Shown one piece after another: positions 11,265-20,600 of a stretch of 64,000 nucleotides of DNA. The DNA lies in assembly GCF_000719975.1 (NCBI RefSeq), contig NZ_JOIJ01000004.1, positions 186,001 to 250,000 of the forward strand, read 5' to 3'. Under the pieces are notes generated by a model. It searched no databases and was not told the origin of the DNA. It saw only the letters and a program-made list of their open reading frames with translations. The DNA comes from Prauserella rugosa. GTDB taxonomy: Bacteria; Actinomycetota; Actinomycetes; Mycobacteriales; Pseudonocardiaceae. Numbering within the stretch: position 1 is the first letter of the stretch; the number at the start of each line of letters is the position of its first letter. A program made the position numbers and the translations under genes.

Positions 11265-12003
11265 ACGAGGCGTCCGACTCGGGCCCACCCGGATCCGCCT
11301 CCCCGGCGAGGCGCCGCACCAGGTCGCGGAACTCGACCAGCGTCAGCGTGTTCGACGGCGGGGCGACGGCCGTCTCCACCCGCCCCAGCCGTTCGGCCGC
11401 GAGCCGCTCCCCGAGGGTGACGTCGAGCGGCAGGAAGGTCATCGTGCGCCGCACCGTGTCGTCGACCTCGTCGAACAGCGGGTGGTGCACCGCCACGTCC
11501 ACCACGCCGTCGGAGTCGTCGACCTGGGCCACGATCCGCACCTCACCCAGCTCGAAACGCCTGCCCGCGAAGTTCACCGCCACCCCGGCCGGATCGGGCA
11601 CGGGCGGCACCGAGTCGTGGTACTCCCAGATCGCGTCGTCCGGCGGTGCCGCGGCCTTCCACGCGTCGGTGTAGGGCCGCAGTTCGGGGTCCTCCCTGCC
11701 GCTGACGACCAGCGCGTAGATCGCCGTCCCACCTCGGTCCACACTGAACTGCAGGCCGGGGTGGACGGCGGCGACCGGTTCGACCAGCAGGTTCTCGGCG
11801 CGTTCGGTGTCGCCCTCCCCCAGCGCCGCACTCAGGTGCGGCAGCAGTTCGGCCCACGTCCGCCAGAACTCGGCGGCAGCCGCGTGCGGATCGTCGGGCA
11901 CGTGCTGCTCGGGCCACGGCGTCCGGGGATCGGGCGCCTCGGCCCTGGCGCCGTCGGAGCCGTCGGTCGCCTCGACGCGTCGTTTCCTGCGAAACCACCC
12001 CAT
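11260..12003 (-). CDS. Uncharacterised acidic cytoplasmic protein
   Basis: 247 residues. It has a basic N-terminus (MGWFRRKRR), an acidic Pro/Glu/Asp-rich middle, then a mixed alpha/beta region with GLQFSVDRGGTAIYALVVSG and MTFLPLDVTLGERLAAERLG. There is no signal peptide or membrane helix. I do not recognise the family. It starts 12 bp after the stop of the methionine-synthase-like gene, on the same strand, so the two are probably co-transcribed. Confidence 0.7.
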   Translation of the reverse strand: MGWFRRKRRVEATDGSDGARAEAPDPRTPWPEQHVPDDPHAAAAEFWRTWAELLPHLSAALGEGDTERAENLLVEPVAAVHPGLQFSVDRGGTAIYALVVSGREDPELRPYTDAWKAAAPPDDAIWEYHDSVPPVPDPAGVAVNFAGRRFELGEVRIVAQVDDSDGVVDVAVHHPLFDEVDDTVRRTMTFLPLDVTLGERLAAERLGRVETAVAPPSNTLTLVEFRDLVRRLAGEADPGGPESDASS

Positions 12004-12015
12004 GATCGTGCCTTC

Positions 12016-13053
12016 CTACCACCGCTCGGGCGGTTCGACGAACGCCTTGCCGACGTCGCGGGTCAACGACAGTGCCCTGCGCAGCCAGTCCCCGGTCGCA
12101 CCGGCCAGTCCGCACGTGGGCGTCACGAAGGCGCGTTCGACCAGGATCGAGCGCGGAAAGCCCAGCCGGTCGACCAGGTCGAGCGCAGGCCGTGCCACCT
12201 CGTCGAGCCCGGGCCGCACCTCGGGCGGCTGCCCAGGAACCAGGCCCATGCCGAGCCGGACGCCCGCGTCCCAGGCCTCGCCGATCTCGTCGAGAAGCGC
12301 GCCCGGCGCCCCGGCCAGCAGCGTCGCATCGAGCGCGATCGCGTCGGCGCCTGCGGCGCGCAGCAGCGCCACGGGTGGACGGCGGGCGCACGTGTGCACG
12401 AGCACGGGGTTGCCGGTCAGCTCCCGCGCCCTGTCGATCGCCCTGCGCAGCAGCTCGCGCGCCTCCGGTTCGGGCACCGCACCGACCGTTCCGTAGCCCG
12501 ACGCCGTGGGCAGTGCGCCGGCCAGTACGTCGGGAAGCAGCGGTTCGTCGAACTGCACGACGACGCCCGACCCGGTGCGCTCGGCCAGCTCGGCCACGTG
12601 CGCGGCCAGTCCTTCGAGCAGCGACTCGACGACGTCCTTGGTCGCGCCGTGGTCGGTGAGCACGCGGTGGCCACGGGCCAGTTCGATCCCCGCCGCGAAC
12701 GTCCAGGGCCCGGCGACCTGCGTCTTGACCGCCCACGGCGCACCGCCCGCGTGCTCGGCGGCGTCGGTGACCGCGTCGATGTCCCAGCGCATCAGGTCGA
12801 CCGCACGCCGGTGGTGGTGTCCGGGCCGCGGTGCAATGCGGTATCCGGTCGGCACGACGTCCACGGCGATGTCGACAAGCAGACCCGCTGACCTGCCCAG
12901 CAGGTCGGCGCCGACGCCGCGCGCGGGCAACTCGGGAAGGTACGGCAGGTCGGGCAGCTCGCCGAAGACGATCGCGGCGGCCTCCGCGATGTCGGTGCCC
13001 GGCATCGAGCCGATGCCCGTGGCCATGCCGTACGGCCATGCTCGCTCAGTCAC
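12016..13053 (-). CDS. Methionine synthase, cobalamin-independent (MetE C-terminal) family
   Basis: 345 residues from GTG 13053. The whole protein is one UROD/MetE-type TIM barrel, about half the length of full MetE. GIGSMPGTD at the N-terminus, VVQFDEPLL, VHTCARRP and the late Cys in VTPTCGLAG are arranged like the zinc- and homocysteine-binding residues of MetE. Short proteins of this type sit beside ligA in mycobacteria (Rv3015c, from memory) and their methyl donor is not established. It may be a core-type methyltransferase using a corrinoid or other donor. Confidence 0.82.
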   Translation of the reverse strand: MTERAWPYGMATGIGSMPGTDIAEAAAIVFGELPDLPYLPELPARGVGADLLGRSAGLLVDIAVDVVPTGYRIAPRPGHHHRRAVDLMRWDIDAVTDAAEHAGGAPWAVKTQVAGPWTFAAGIELARGHRVLTDHGATKDVVESLLEGLAAHVAELAERTGSGVVVQFDEPLLPDVLAGALPTASGYGTVGAVPEPEARELLRRAIDRARELTGNPVLVHTCARRPPVALLRAAGADAIALDATLLAGAPGALLDEIGEAWDAGVRLGMGLVPGQPPEVRPGLDEVARPALDLVDRLGFPRSILVERAFVTPTCGLAGATGDWLRRALSLTRDVGKAFVEPPERW

Positions 13054-13143
13054 GCTCCCGATTGTTTCCCATCGCCCCGCGCTCGTGTGCCCTCGCCCCG
13101 CACGTCGCGCCGGCCCGCTCGAACGGCCGCCGCTGCGTCGCCG

Positions 13144-14045
13144 CTACGGGCTCGGCGGGGTCAGCAGGTCGGCGAACCGCTGCGCCCCCGGCGATTCGAC
13201 GGGGAAGTGTCCCGCGCCCTCGAGCGGCACGTACTCCTTCGGCGCGGCGATCCGGTCGAAGAACCGCAGACTCACCTCGGCGGGCGTCCACCGGTCGTCG
13301 GCCGGGTGGGCCAGCATCACGGGCGGGTGCGTCGCGTCCTCGGGTTCGACGGCCGGTGCGGATTCGAAGAAGCTACGGAAGAACCCGAGCGGCATGCGGT
13401 TCCCTCCCCCGCGGCGGTCGCGGACGACCAGATCGGTCAGTGCGGGGTCGTTGGCGATGGCGCGCATGTTCGTCAACCACGGCAACGGGACACACACCCC
13501 GGCGGCAGGTCCTGCGGCGAGCCGCAGGACCTGCCGCGACCACCGGCCCATCCACGGGAAACGGGCGGCCACGACCCGCGCTTCGGCGTCTCGCGGATCG
13601 AGCAGACACGTCGCGATCAGCCGGTCGACGGCACCGGTGCGCGTGGCCGCCTCGTAGGCGAGCATCCCGCCCACACTGGCCCCGAGCAACCACAGTGGAC
13701 CGTCGTGGTGGGCGCGCTCGGCGAGCACGAGGTCGCGGGCCACGCAACCCAGTCGGGATAGCGGATCGCCGACCGGTCGGCGACGCGCGTGCGCCCGTAG
13801 CCGGGAAGATCGGGCACCACGACGTGGACGCCCGAACGGGCCGCGAGAGCCGCGTAGGGCCACAGCAACGCCGCGTGTCCGCCCGCGCCGTGGAAGGCGA
13901 TCGCCCGCACGGACGCGTCGGGGTCGCCGACCCGTTCGACGTGCACGTCGGTCCCGCGCCGCCACCGCCACCACGTCGACACCCGCTGCGGAGGCGGCTC
14001 CACGCGCAGCTCGCACGGAAGGAAACGTCGGTAGGCTTCGTGCAT
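13144..14045 (-). pseudogene. Alpha/beta hydrolase, frameshifted
   Basis: Two frames together make one alpha/beta hydrolase of about 300 residues. The 5' part (from ATG 14045) runs through the oxyanion region FHGAGGHAALLWPYA to RYPDWV. The rest continues in a second frame with the nucleophile elbow GASVGGMLAYEA, the acid loop AHPADDRWTP and the histidine in EGAGHFPVE. The shift is near 13740-13752, where one inserted base or a 2-base deletion would restore the frame. All catalytic residues survive, so either the break is recent or it is a sequencing error. It is divergent from a truncated TetR gene. Confidence 0.8.
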
Positions 14046-14097
14046 ACGCCCATCCCAGCTCCCGTTCGCGGTGCGGACAACTCGCATTGGGACCGTC

Positions 14098-14499
14098 ATG
14101 GACACACCCCGAAAACGCCCGCGCCAGCAGCGATCCCGCGCCACGGTCGACACCGTGCTCGAAGCGGCTGCTCAGGTTTTCGAGCGCGAGGGCATGGCGG
14201 CCACGACCAACCGCATCGCCGAACGGGCCGGGTTCTCCATCGGCACGCTGTACCACGCCGAGGCCACCGCCGCCCTCGCCGCACACGTACACCGGTGCGG
14301 CGTCGCGCCGGCCGGTACGGGCGACGCCGACCCCGGTGGTGCCCGTGAGCAGGCGCACCGCACGGCAGCACTGCTGGTGCAGACCGCCGAGGTCACCCTT
14401 CACCGCGTCGTGCTCGCCGACACCGCGGCCGGCACCGACGAGTTGGCTGCACGTCTGGCCGAGACGCTGCTGGCGCTCGTCCCCGCACCTACCCGCTGA
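14098..14499 (+). pseudogene. TetR-family regulator with internal deletion
   Basis: 133 residues from ATG 14098, against about 190-200 for the family. The DNA-binding helix-turn-helix (VDTVLEAAAQVFEREGMAATTNRIAERAGFSIGTLYH) is intact, but the usual YFPNKxALLxAL and most of the ligand-binding domain are missing. What follows (AEATAALAAHV... to AEVTLHRVVLAD) looks like two distant parts joined in frame. It might still bind DNA but is unlikely to sense a ligand normally. Its probable target, the divergent hydrolase, is also broken. The end overlaps the acyl-CoA synthetase stop by 11 bp. Confidence 0.65.
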
Positions 14500-16117
14500 A
14501 GCGGTCGCGCAGCTCGCGCTTGAGGATCTTGCCGGAGGCGTTGCGCGGCAGGTCCTCGACGAAGCGCACCGTCTTCGGAACCTTGAACGGCGCCAACCGC
14601 TCCTTGACCCACTGGGTGAGGTCGGCCTCCGCCGGTGCGCCGCCCGCCCCGTCCTTGGGCACCACGACGGCCGTGATGGCCTCGATCCACTTCTCGTCGG
14701 GAAGTCCCACCACGGCCACCTCACCGACCGCGGGGTGGGTGTAGAGCGCGTCCTCGACCTCCCGGGAGGCCACCATGACCCCGCCGGTGTTGATGACGTC
14801 CTTGATGCGGTCCACGACGAAGATGTAGCCCTCCTCGTCCACGCGCACCAGGTCTCCGGAATGGAACCAGCCGCCGGCGGCACCCCGGCCGTCCGTGACG
14901 TCCGTGGAGTCGGTGGTGTCCGTGGCGTCCGTGGCGTCCCCGCCGAACGCCTCCGCCGTCTCCTCCGGCTTGTCCCAGTACCCCAGGCACAGCTGCGGCG
15001 AGCGGTAGACGATCTCGCCCTCACCGCCGGGCGGGACGTCGTTGCCGTCGGCGTCCACGACGCGCGCCTCGACGAACAGGGCGGGCCGGCCGGCCGAGTC
15101 CGGTCGCGTGTCGTGGTCCTCGGGGCGCAGGACGCACGCCAGCGGACCGATCTCCGACTGCCCGAAACAGTTGTAGAACCGCAGATCCGGCAGCGTGGTC
15201 CGCAGGCGTTCCAGGATCGGCCCCGGCATGATCGAAGCGCCGTAGTAGGCCTTGCGCAGCGCCGACAGGTCTCGGGTGCCGAAGTCCGCGTGGTTGGCCA
15301 GCGCGACCCACAGCGTCGGCGCTGCGAAGAACGCGCCGTGCCGGTCGTCGGCCATGCGCCGCAGGATGTCGGTGGGATCGGGCGTCTCGACGATCGTGTT
15401 CGTGGCGCCCACAGCCAGCCACGGCAACAGGAACACGTGCATCTGGGCCGAGTGGTACAGCGGCATGACGTGCAGCGGTTCGTCGTCCGCGGCGAGGTCC
15501 AGGTCCACGATGCACGACAGGTACTCGTGCACGAGCGCGCGGTGCGTCATCATCGCGCCCTTCGGCCGCGACGTCGTACCCGAGGTGTACAGCAGCTGCG
15601 CCAGGTCGGTGTCGGCGACCTGCACGTCGAGCTCGGGGACCTCGCCGGTGGTCGCGGCGGCCAGCAGCGAGTCGTCGGCGTCCCGCAGCGCGACGATGCG
15701 TTCGACGTCGAGGTCGAGCTCGTCGAGGTGGGAGCGCAACGCCGGGTCGGCGAGCACCGTCCGGCTGCCCGACTGCGTGACCAGGTAGGCGAGTTCGTCG
15801 CCGGTCAGGTTGTAGTTGACCGGCACGTGTACGAGGCCGGCGCGGGCGCAGGCGAGGAATCCGATGAGGAAGGCGTCGGAGTTCTTGCCGTAGGCGGCAA
15901 CCCGGTCGCCGGAGCGCAGGCCGAGGGAGAGCAGGTGCGCGGCGGCGCGGGTGACGGCGGCGTCCAGCTCGGCGTAGGTCCACGTGCGGTCGGCGAACCG
16001 CACGGCGACGCGGCCGGGGGTGCGTGACGCGCTGCGCCGCGGGATGTCCGCGATGGTGCTGGACCGGATGGTGCTCACTGCGGCGCCCGACGTGCCGACT
16101 GCGGATGCTGCGTTCAT
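14489..16117 (-). CDS. Fatty-acyl-CoA synthetase (AMP-binding enzyme)
   Basis: 542 residues from ATG 16117, preceded by GGAGGAG at 8 bp. ANL-superfamily motifs are present in order: YTSGTTSRPKGAMMTH (phosphate loop), YGASIMPGPILERL, FYNCFGQSEIGP, GYWDKPEET, WFHSGDLV, DRIKDVINTGG and the catalytic lysine in NASGKILKR. It activates a carboxylic acid to an acyl adenylate and then an acyl-CoA; the acid is unknown. Between GYWDKPEET and WFHSGD it has an extra Thr/Asp-rich run (DATDATDTTDSTDVTD) coded by 9-bp tandem repeats at about 14891-14944. Confidence 0.9.
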   Translation of the reverse strand: MNAASAVGTSGAAVSTIRSSTIADIPRRSASRTPGRVAVRFADRTWTYAELDAAVTRAAAHLLSLGLRSGDRVAAYGKNSDAFLIGFLACARAGLVHVPVNYNLTGDELAYLVTQSGSRTVLADPALRSHLDELDLDVERIVALRDADDSLLAAATTGEVPELDVQVADTDLAQLLYTSGTTSRPKGAMMTHRALVHEYLSCIVDLDLAADDEPLHVMPLYHSAQMHVFLLPWLAVGATNTIVETPDPTDILRRMADDRHGAFFAAPTLWVALANHADFGTRDLSALRKAYYGASIMPGPILERLRTTLPDLRFYNCFGQSEIGPLACVLRPEDHDTRPDSAGRPALFVEARVVDADGNDVPPGGEGEIVYRSPQLCLGYWDKPEETAEAFGGDATDATDTTDSTDVTDGRGAAGGWFHSGDLVRVDEEGYIFVVDRIKDVINTGGVMVASREVEDALYTHPAVGEVAVVGLPDEKWIEAITAVVVPKDGAGGAPAEADLTQWVKERLAPFKVPKTVRFVEDLPRNASGKILKRELRDRFSG

Positions 16118-16212
16118 CTTCGAACTCCTCCGTACTCGCGGCGCCGCTCGCGCCGTACGGCGATCCTGCCCCACGCCCGCAACACCTTCAACGCCGTGTC
16201 GCCCCGAGAGCC

Positions 16213-16359
16213 CGTGTTGCGCCTTGGGGAGCCCGTGTTGCGCCCTCGGGAGCCCGTGTTGCGGATCCGCGGGCGCGTGTTGCGCCCTGAGGAGCCCGTG
16301 TTGCGGATCAGGGGGCGCGTGTTGCGTCCCGAGGACTCCGTGTTGTCGATGCGGGACAG
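16213..16359 (+). repeat. 21-bp-period array, seven units (plus orientation)
   Basis: CGTGTTGCG begins at 16213, 16234, 16255, 16276, 16297 and 16318, with a decayed CGTGTTGTC at 16339: exactly 21 bp each time. The other 12 bases vary but tend to GGGxGCC at the end. The array lies in the 452-bp gap 16118-16569 between the acyl-CoA synthetase start and the mnmA stop. Because 21 is a multiple of three it stays open in several frames and would give a seven-residue repeat (PVLRxxE) if translated; I do not think it is coding. Confidence 0.93.
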
Positions 16360-16430
16360 CGCGGTGCAGCGGACTCGGTCCGCATCATCAGTTCCGGAGA
16401 CGACTCCATGACGTCCCGACGCCGCGACGG

Positions 16431-16556
16431 AGACCCGGGAGGTGCAACGCGACCGCCGGGAAACGCAACACGGCACCCCGACGACGCAACACGCGCACCC
16501 CAGAACGCAACACGGGCCCCGGAATGCGCAACACGCGCGCCCGAGGACGCAACACG
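16431..16556 (-). repeat. 21-bp-period array, six units (minus orientation)
   Basis: The complement CGCAACACG occurs at 16464, 16485, 16506, 16527 and 16548, with a decayed TGCAACGCG at 16443, again exactly 21 bp apart. It faces the array at 16213-16359 across a 71-bp centre, so the two arrays together form an inverted pair 14 bp beyond the mnmA stop. Confidence 0.93.
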
Positions 16557-16569
16557 GGCTTTGGCGGGT

Positions 16570-17661
16570 TTATGCCGTGGCGGCGATCTTGGCGCTGCCG
16601 AGGACGACGTCGCCCTCGTCGGCGTCGGGCCGGTAGAGCACCGCGACCTGGCCGGGGGCCACGCCGGTGAGCGGCTCGCGCAGCGACATCCGCACCTCGT
16701 CGCCGTCGGCCTCCGCGACGGCAGGTGCCATGCCGCCGTGCGCACGCACCTGCACGACGCACTCGGTGGGACCGTCGAGCGGACGCTGCGACGGCCAGAT
16801 CGCGCGGTCGGCGTCGATGCGCGAGACGGCCAGCTCGTCCGAGGAACCGACCTTCACCGTTCCCGACACCGGCTCGAGCGAGAGCACGTACCGCGGCCTG
16901 CCGTCGGGCGCGGGCGCGTCGATACCGAGGCCCTTGCGCTGACCGACCGTGAACCCGTGCACACCCGTGTGCTTGCCGAGCACGGCGCCGGTCTCCGCGT
17001 CGACGAGGTCACCGGGACGCTCGCCGAGGCGCGATTCGAGGAACTTCTTCGTGTCGCCGTCGGGGATGAAGCAGATGTCGTGGCTGTCGGGCTTCTCGGC
17101 GACGGCGAGCCCGCGCTCGGCGGCCTCGGCGCGTACGTCCGGCTTGCGCGAACCGCCCAGGGGGAACATCGCGTGCCGCAGCTGCTCGGGTGTCAACGAG
17201 GCGAGCACGTACGACTGGTCCTTGCTCTCGTCGGCGCTGCGCCGCAACTCCGGCACACCATCCACAACGGACAGCCGTGCGTAGTGACCGGTGCAGACGG
17301 CGTCGAAGCCGAGGGCGATCGCCTTCTCCAGCAACGCCTCGAACTTGATCTTCTCGTTGCACGTCACGCACGGATTGGGGGTACGGCCCGCGGCGTACTC
17401 CCCGACGAACGTCTCGACGACCTCCTCGGTGAACCGCTCCGCGAAGTCCCAGACGTAGAACGGGATGCCGAGGATGTCGGCGGCACGCCGCGCGTCCCGC
17501 GAGTCCTCGATCGTGCAGCATCCGCGCGCGCCCGTGCGCAACGTGCCGGGCTTGGCGGACAACGCCAGGTGCACGCCCGTCACGTCGTGTCCGGCCTCGA
17601 CCGCACGCGCGGCCGCCACCGCCGAGTCCACACCCCCGCTCATCGCGGCCAGTACGCGCAT
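16570..17661 (-). CDS. mnmA: tRNA-specific 2-thiouridylase
   Basis: 363 residues. The PP-loop SGGVDS is at 8-13; the catalytic cysteine pair is Cys98 (NPCVTC) and Cys197 (HDICF), as in MnmA/TrmU. The enzyme activates U34 of Lys, Glu and Gln tRNAs with ATP and transfers sulfur to give 2-thiouridine. Its stop lies just beyond the minus-strand 21-bp array. The upstream gene is a cysteine desulfurase ending only 4 bp away, a natural sulfur donor. Confidence 0.97.
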   Translation of the reverse strand: MRVLAAMSGGVDSAVAAARAVEAGHDVTGVHLALSAKPGTLRTGARGCCTIEDSRDARRAADILGIPFYVWDFAERFTEEVVETFVGEYAAGRTPNPCVTCNEKIKFEALLEKAIALGFDAVCTGHYARLSVVDGVPELRRSADESKDQSYVLASLTPEQLRHAMFPLGGSRKPDVRAEAAERGLAVAEKPDSHDICFIPDGDTKKFLESRLGERPGDLVDAETGAVLGKHTGVHGFTVGQRKGLGIDAPAPDGRPRYVLSLEPVSGTVKVGSSDELAVSRIDADRAIWPSQRPLDGPTECVVQVRAHGGMAPAVAEADGDEVRMSLREPLTGVAPGQVAVLYRPDADEGDVVLGSAKIAATA

Positions 17662-17665
17662 CGGC

Positions 17666-18865
17666 TCATGCCTCCTGCTTCTGCTTGCGCATGCCGGAGA
17701 GTCCGGCCTGACGTGCGCGGTCGACGACGCCCCTGAGTTCGCGGGCGAGGGCGTCGACGTCGTCGCGCGTGGATGTGTGGCCCAGTGAGAACCGCAGCGA
17801 TCCGCGGGCGGCCGTGGCGTCGGCTCCCATGGCGGTGAGCACGTGGCTGGGCTCGGCGACGCCCGCGGTGCACGCCGAGCCGGTGGAGCATTCGATGCCC
17901 TTGGCGTCGAGCAGCATCAACAGGCTGTCGCCCGCACACCCGGGGAACGTGAAGTGCGCGATGCCGGGCAGCCGGTCCGGCGACTCGGCAGGCAGGCCGT
18001 TCAGCACCGCGTCCGGCACCTCGGCGCGCACGGCGGCGATGAGGTCGTCGCGCAGTTTCGTCACGTGGTCGGCGCTGTCCCTGCGGTGTTCGACGGCCGC
18101 GCTGACGGCCGTGGCGAACGCATGGATCCCGGGCACGTCGAGGGTGCCCGAGCGCACCTCGCGCTCCTGACCGCCGCCGTGCAACAGCGGCAGGCAGGAC
18201 GCCGACCGGTCGAGCAGCAGCGCACCCACGCCGTACGGACCGCCGATCTTGTGCCCGGTCACGGTGAGCGCCTGGGCGCCGCTGGCGGCGAAGCCGACGT
18301 CGACACCGCCCACGGCCTGCACGGCGTCGGTGTGCAGCGGCACGTCGTACTCGGCGCAGACGGCGGCGATGTCGGCGACCGGGTTGACCGTGCCGACCTC
18401 GTTGTTGGCCCACATGACGGTCGCGAGCGCCACGTCGCCGGGTTCCTCGGCGAGGGCCGCGCGCACCGTCTCGGGGTGCACCCGGCCGGCCGCGTCGACC
18501 TCGAGCCACGTGAGCTCGGCGCCCTCGTGGTCGGCGAGCCACGTCACGGTGTCCAGGACTGCGTGGTGCTCGACGGCGCTGACGAGGATCCGGCGGCGAC
18601 GTGCATCGGCGTCCCTGCGCGCCCAGTAGATGCCCTTGACGGCGAGGTTGTCGCTCTCGGTCCCGCCACCGGTGAAGATCACCTCGGACGGGCGCGCGTC
18701 GAGGGCCTCGGCGACCGCCTCCCTGGCCTCCTCCACCACGCGCCGCGCCCGCCGGCCGGAGGAATGCAGCGACGACGCGTTGCCCACCGTGGACATCGCG
18801 TCTGTCATCGCCGCAATCGCGGCCGGCGACATGGGGGTCGTCGCCGCATGGTCGAGGTACGTCAT
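17666..18865 (-). CDS. iscS: Cysteine desulfurase
   Basis: 399 residues, class V PLP fold. The PLP lysine is Lys206 ([12 protein letters not shown]), the PLP histidine lies in SAVEHHAV, and the persulfide cysteine is Cys332 in STGSACTAG. It moves sulfur from cysteine to acceptors such as MnmA. The 4-bp gap to mnmA implies co-transcription and a dedicated tRNA thiolation role; housekeeping Fe-S assembly may use another (SufS) enzyme not in this window. Confidence 0.95.
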   Translation of the reverse strand: MTYLDHAATTPMSPAAIAAMTDAMSTVGNASSLHSSGRRARRVVEEAREAVAEALDARPSEVIFTGGGTESDNLAVKGIYWARRDADARRRRILVSAVEHHAVLDTVTWLADHEGAELTWLEVDAAGRVHPETVRAALAEEPGDVALATVMWANNEVGTVNPVADIAAVCAEYDVPLHTDAVQAVGGVDVGFAASGAQALTVTGHKIGGPYGVGALLLDRSASCLPLLHGGGQEREVRSGTLDVPGIHAFATAVSAAVEHRRDSADHVTKLRDDLIAAVRAEVPDAVLNGLPAESPDRLPGIAHFTFPGCAGDSLLMLLDAKGIECSTGSACTAGVAEPSHVLTAMGADATAARGSLRFSLGHTSTRDDVDALARELRGVVDRARQAGLSGMRKQKQEA

Positions 18866-18913
18866 CGCCTGTCCAGGGTAGTCGGCTGCCTGTGGCGAAC
18901 GCTGCGGCCTCGC

Positions 18914-20431
18914 TCACCCGGTGTACCCACCCGGCGCGCTCGCCTCGCGCGCTCCCCCGGCGTCCTGCCCCGTCCGGCCGCGCACCCCGCCTGCGGCCAG
19001 CCCGCCGGCCGCCGCGACCGCAGCCAGACTCGCCCCCAGCACCACGATCGCCGCGGCCGGGTCGGCTGCCGTGGCGATGCTGCCGAGCAGCACCCCGCCG
19101 AAGCCGATGACCAGCGCGGAGGCCACCCAGTCGCCGAGCTGCATCGCCGAGCTCGCGAACCCGCGCTCGGACTCGCGCACGTGGCGCAACATGAGGACCT
19201 GCAGCGACGGGACGCCGAGGCCCATGCCGGCGCCGCCGACCGCGGAGGCCACGAACGCGACCCATCCGGGGAAGCCGGGGACGGCGGCGCAGCCGAAGAG
19301 GCCGATCCCGACGGCCACGAGCACGAACGCGGTGCGCACGAGCCGGCCCCGGTCCCAGTCCGGATAGCGTCCCTGCAGTGCCGATCCGAGCGACCAGCTG
19401 ATGGCCGTGACCGTCAGCGGCATCCCGGCCAGCGCGGGCGAGTACCCGTGCACGGCGGTCATCGTCAGCGGGAGGTAGGCCTGCATGCCGGCGAACGTGG
19501 CGGCGAGCAGGGCGCGGCTGCGGACGACGGCGGGCAGCCCGGTGCCCGCGCCGAAGGTTCCGGCCGGCAGCAGCCGCCGCAGCGCCACCGTGACGGCGAG
19601 CAGCCCCGCACCGCCGTAGGCGAGCGCGGTCGCCGACGGATGCTGCGCCGCCCACGTCAGCGCCGCCACCCCGGCCGCGGCGAGCGCGGCGGAGGGGACA
19701 CCGGCGATCCTGGCCGGCTCCCCGGCCGACGCGGCCGGCTCCCTGGCCGACTCCCTGGCCGACGTGGCCGACGCGGCCGGCTCCGTGGTCGACGTGGCCG
19801 GACGGTAGCGGCCGAACCGGCGCAGTACCGGCACCAGCAGCAGGACTCCGAGCGGCACCAGGGGCACGAGCCCGAAGAACACCCAGCGCCAGCCGGCCGT
19901 GCCGGTGACGAATCCGGCGATCGGCGGGCCCAGCACGGCGGGCAGCACCCAGGCGGCGGCGTTGGCCGCGTAGATCACCGGACGTTGCCGGTCGGTGAAG
20001 ACGAGCGCGACCAGCAGCGACGTCGCGACCAGCACCGTGCCGGTACCGAGGCCCTGCAGGACCCTGCCCACCAGCAGCACCGACATCCCGGGAGCGCACC
20101 CGGCGACGACGAGACCGGCGAGGAACACCGCGGGCCCAGCCAGCAACGACGGAACGGGACCGCGGCGATCGCACAGCCTGCCGGAGAGCACCGTCGCGAC
20201 GACGCTGGCGACGAGGAACGCCGTGAACGGCCACGAGTACAGCTCGCCGCCGTCGAGATCGGCGACCATGGTCGGCATCGCGGTGCCGACCCCGAGGTTC
20301 TCGAACGCCATGAGCGTCACGATCAGCAGTAGCCCGCACGTGGTGCCGCGGTGTTCGCGGCCGAACAGGACACGACGCGCGGGCTGCCGGGCCGCCGGTG
20401 AGCCGGACGGATCCGGCGTGGTGGTCGTCAT
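18914..20431 (-). CDS. MFS drug/metabolite exporter
   Basis: 505 residues from ATG 20431. MFS motif A is seen as GRLCDRRGP between helices 2 and 3, with the LLVGRVLQGLGTG segment in helix 4, typical of DHA-type exporters. The central cytoplasmic loop is long and carries 9-12 bp tandem repeats (19716-19802) coding Ala/Glu/Ser-rich sequence. The protein should expel small hydrophobic compounds by proton antiport. A MerR-type operator lies directly upstream, so expression is probably drug-inducible. Upstream in-frame codons were rejected as start because they would run through that promoter. Confidence 0.88.
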   Translation of the reverse strand: MTTTTPDPSGSPAARQPARRVLFGREHRGTTCGLLLIVTLMAFENLGVGTAMPTMVADLDGGELYSWPFTAFLVASVVATVLSGRLCDRRGPVPSLLAGPAVFLAGLVVAGCAPGMSVLLVGRVLQGLGTGTVLVATSLLVALVFTDRQRPVIYAANAAAWVLPAVLGPPIAGFVTGTAGWRWVFFGLVPLVPLGVLLLVPVLRRFGRYRPATSTTEPAASATSARESAREPAASAGEPARIAGVPSAALAAAGVAALTWAAQHPSATALAYGGAGLLAVTVALRRLLPAGTFGAGTGLPAVVRSRALLAATFAGMQAYLPLTMTAVHGYSPALAGMPLTVTAISWSLGSALQGRYPDWDRGRLVRTAFVLVAVGIGLFGCAAVPGFPGWVAFVASAVGGAGMGLGVPSLQVLMLRHVRESERGFASSAMQLGDWVASALVIGFGGVLLGSIATAADPAAAIVVLGASLAAVAAAGGLAAGGVRGRTGQDAGGAREASAPGGYTG

Positions 20432-20445
20432 CCGGTCACGATGCA

Positions 20446-20465
20446 ACCTCGAGTGCGCTGGAGGT
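20446..20465 (-). promoter_or_regulatory. MerR-family operator/promoter of the MFS gene
   Basis: A 20-bp dyad with arms ACCTC and GAGGT and an 8-of-10 arm match lies 15 bp before the exporter's ATG. Read on the minus strand, a -35-like TGGACC overlaps the outer arm and a -10-like GCATCGT follows the inner arm, the overlong-spacer layout of MerR-type (SoxR/BltR/TipA-like) promoters. No merR gene is in the window. Confidence 0.5.
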
Positions 20466-20600
20466 CCAGCCGCGAACCCACGTTCCGTCCCTGACGGCCG
20501 GTCACCACCACCGGGCGGGTGTTGATCCCGACTACGTGCGGATGCCAGGCTCGATCGTGTCCGCAACGGGGCGCGACATGCTGCGCTGGAGGGGTCGCCG

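Noticed and set aside
13740..13752. Programmed frameshift in the alpha/beta hydrolase
   Set aside because: No slippery heptamer or downstream structure is obvious, and the family has no known frameshifting; mutation or sequencing error is simpler.
16196..16411. Open frame encoding a seven-residue repeat (PVLRxxE) across the 21-bp array, and its counterpart on the other strand
   Set aside because: The 21-bp period keeps several frames open on both strands by arithmetic. There is no ribosome site or codon-position bias, and the conserved part is the DNA 9-mer.
16213..16556. CRISPR array
   Set aside because: Units are 21 bp with 12 variable bases, no 25-40 bp spacers, no leader and no cas genes.
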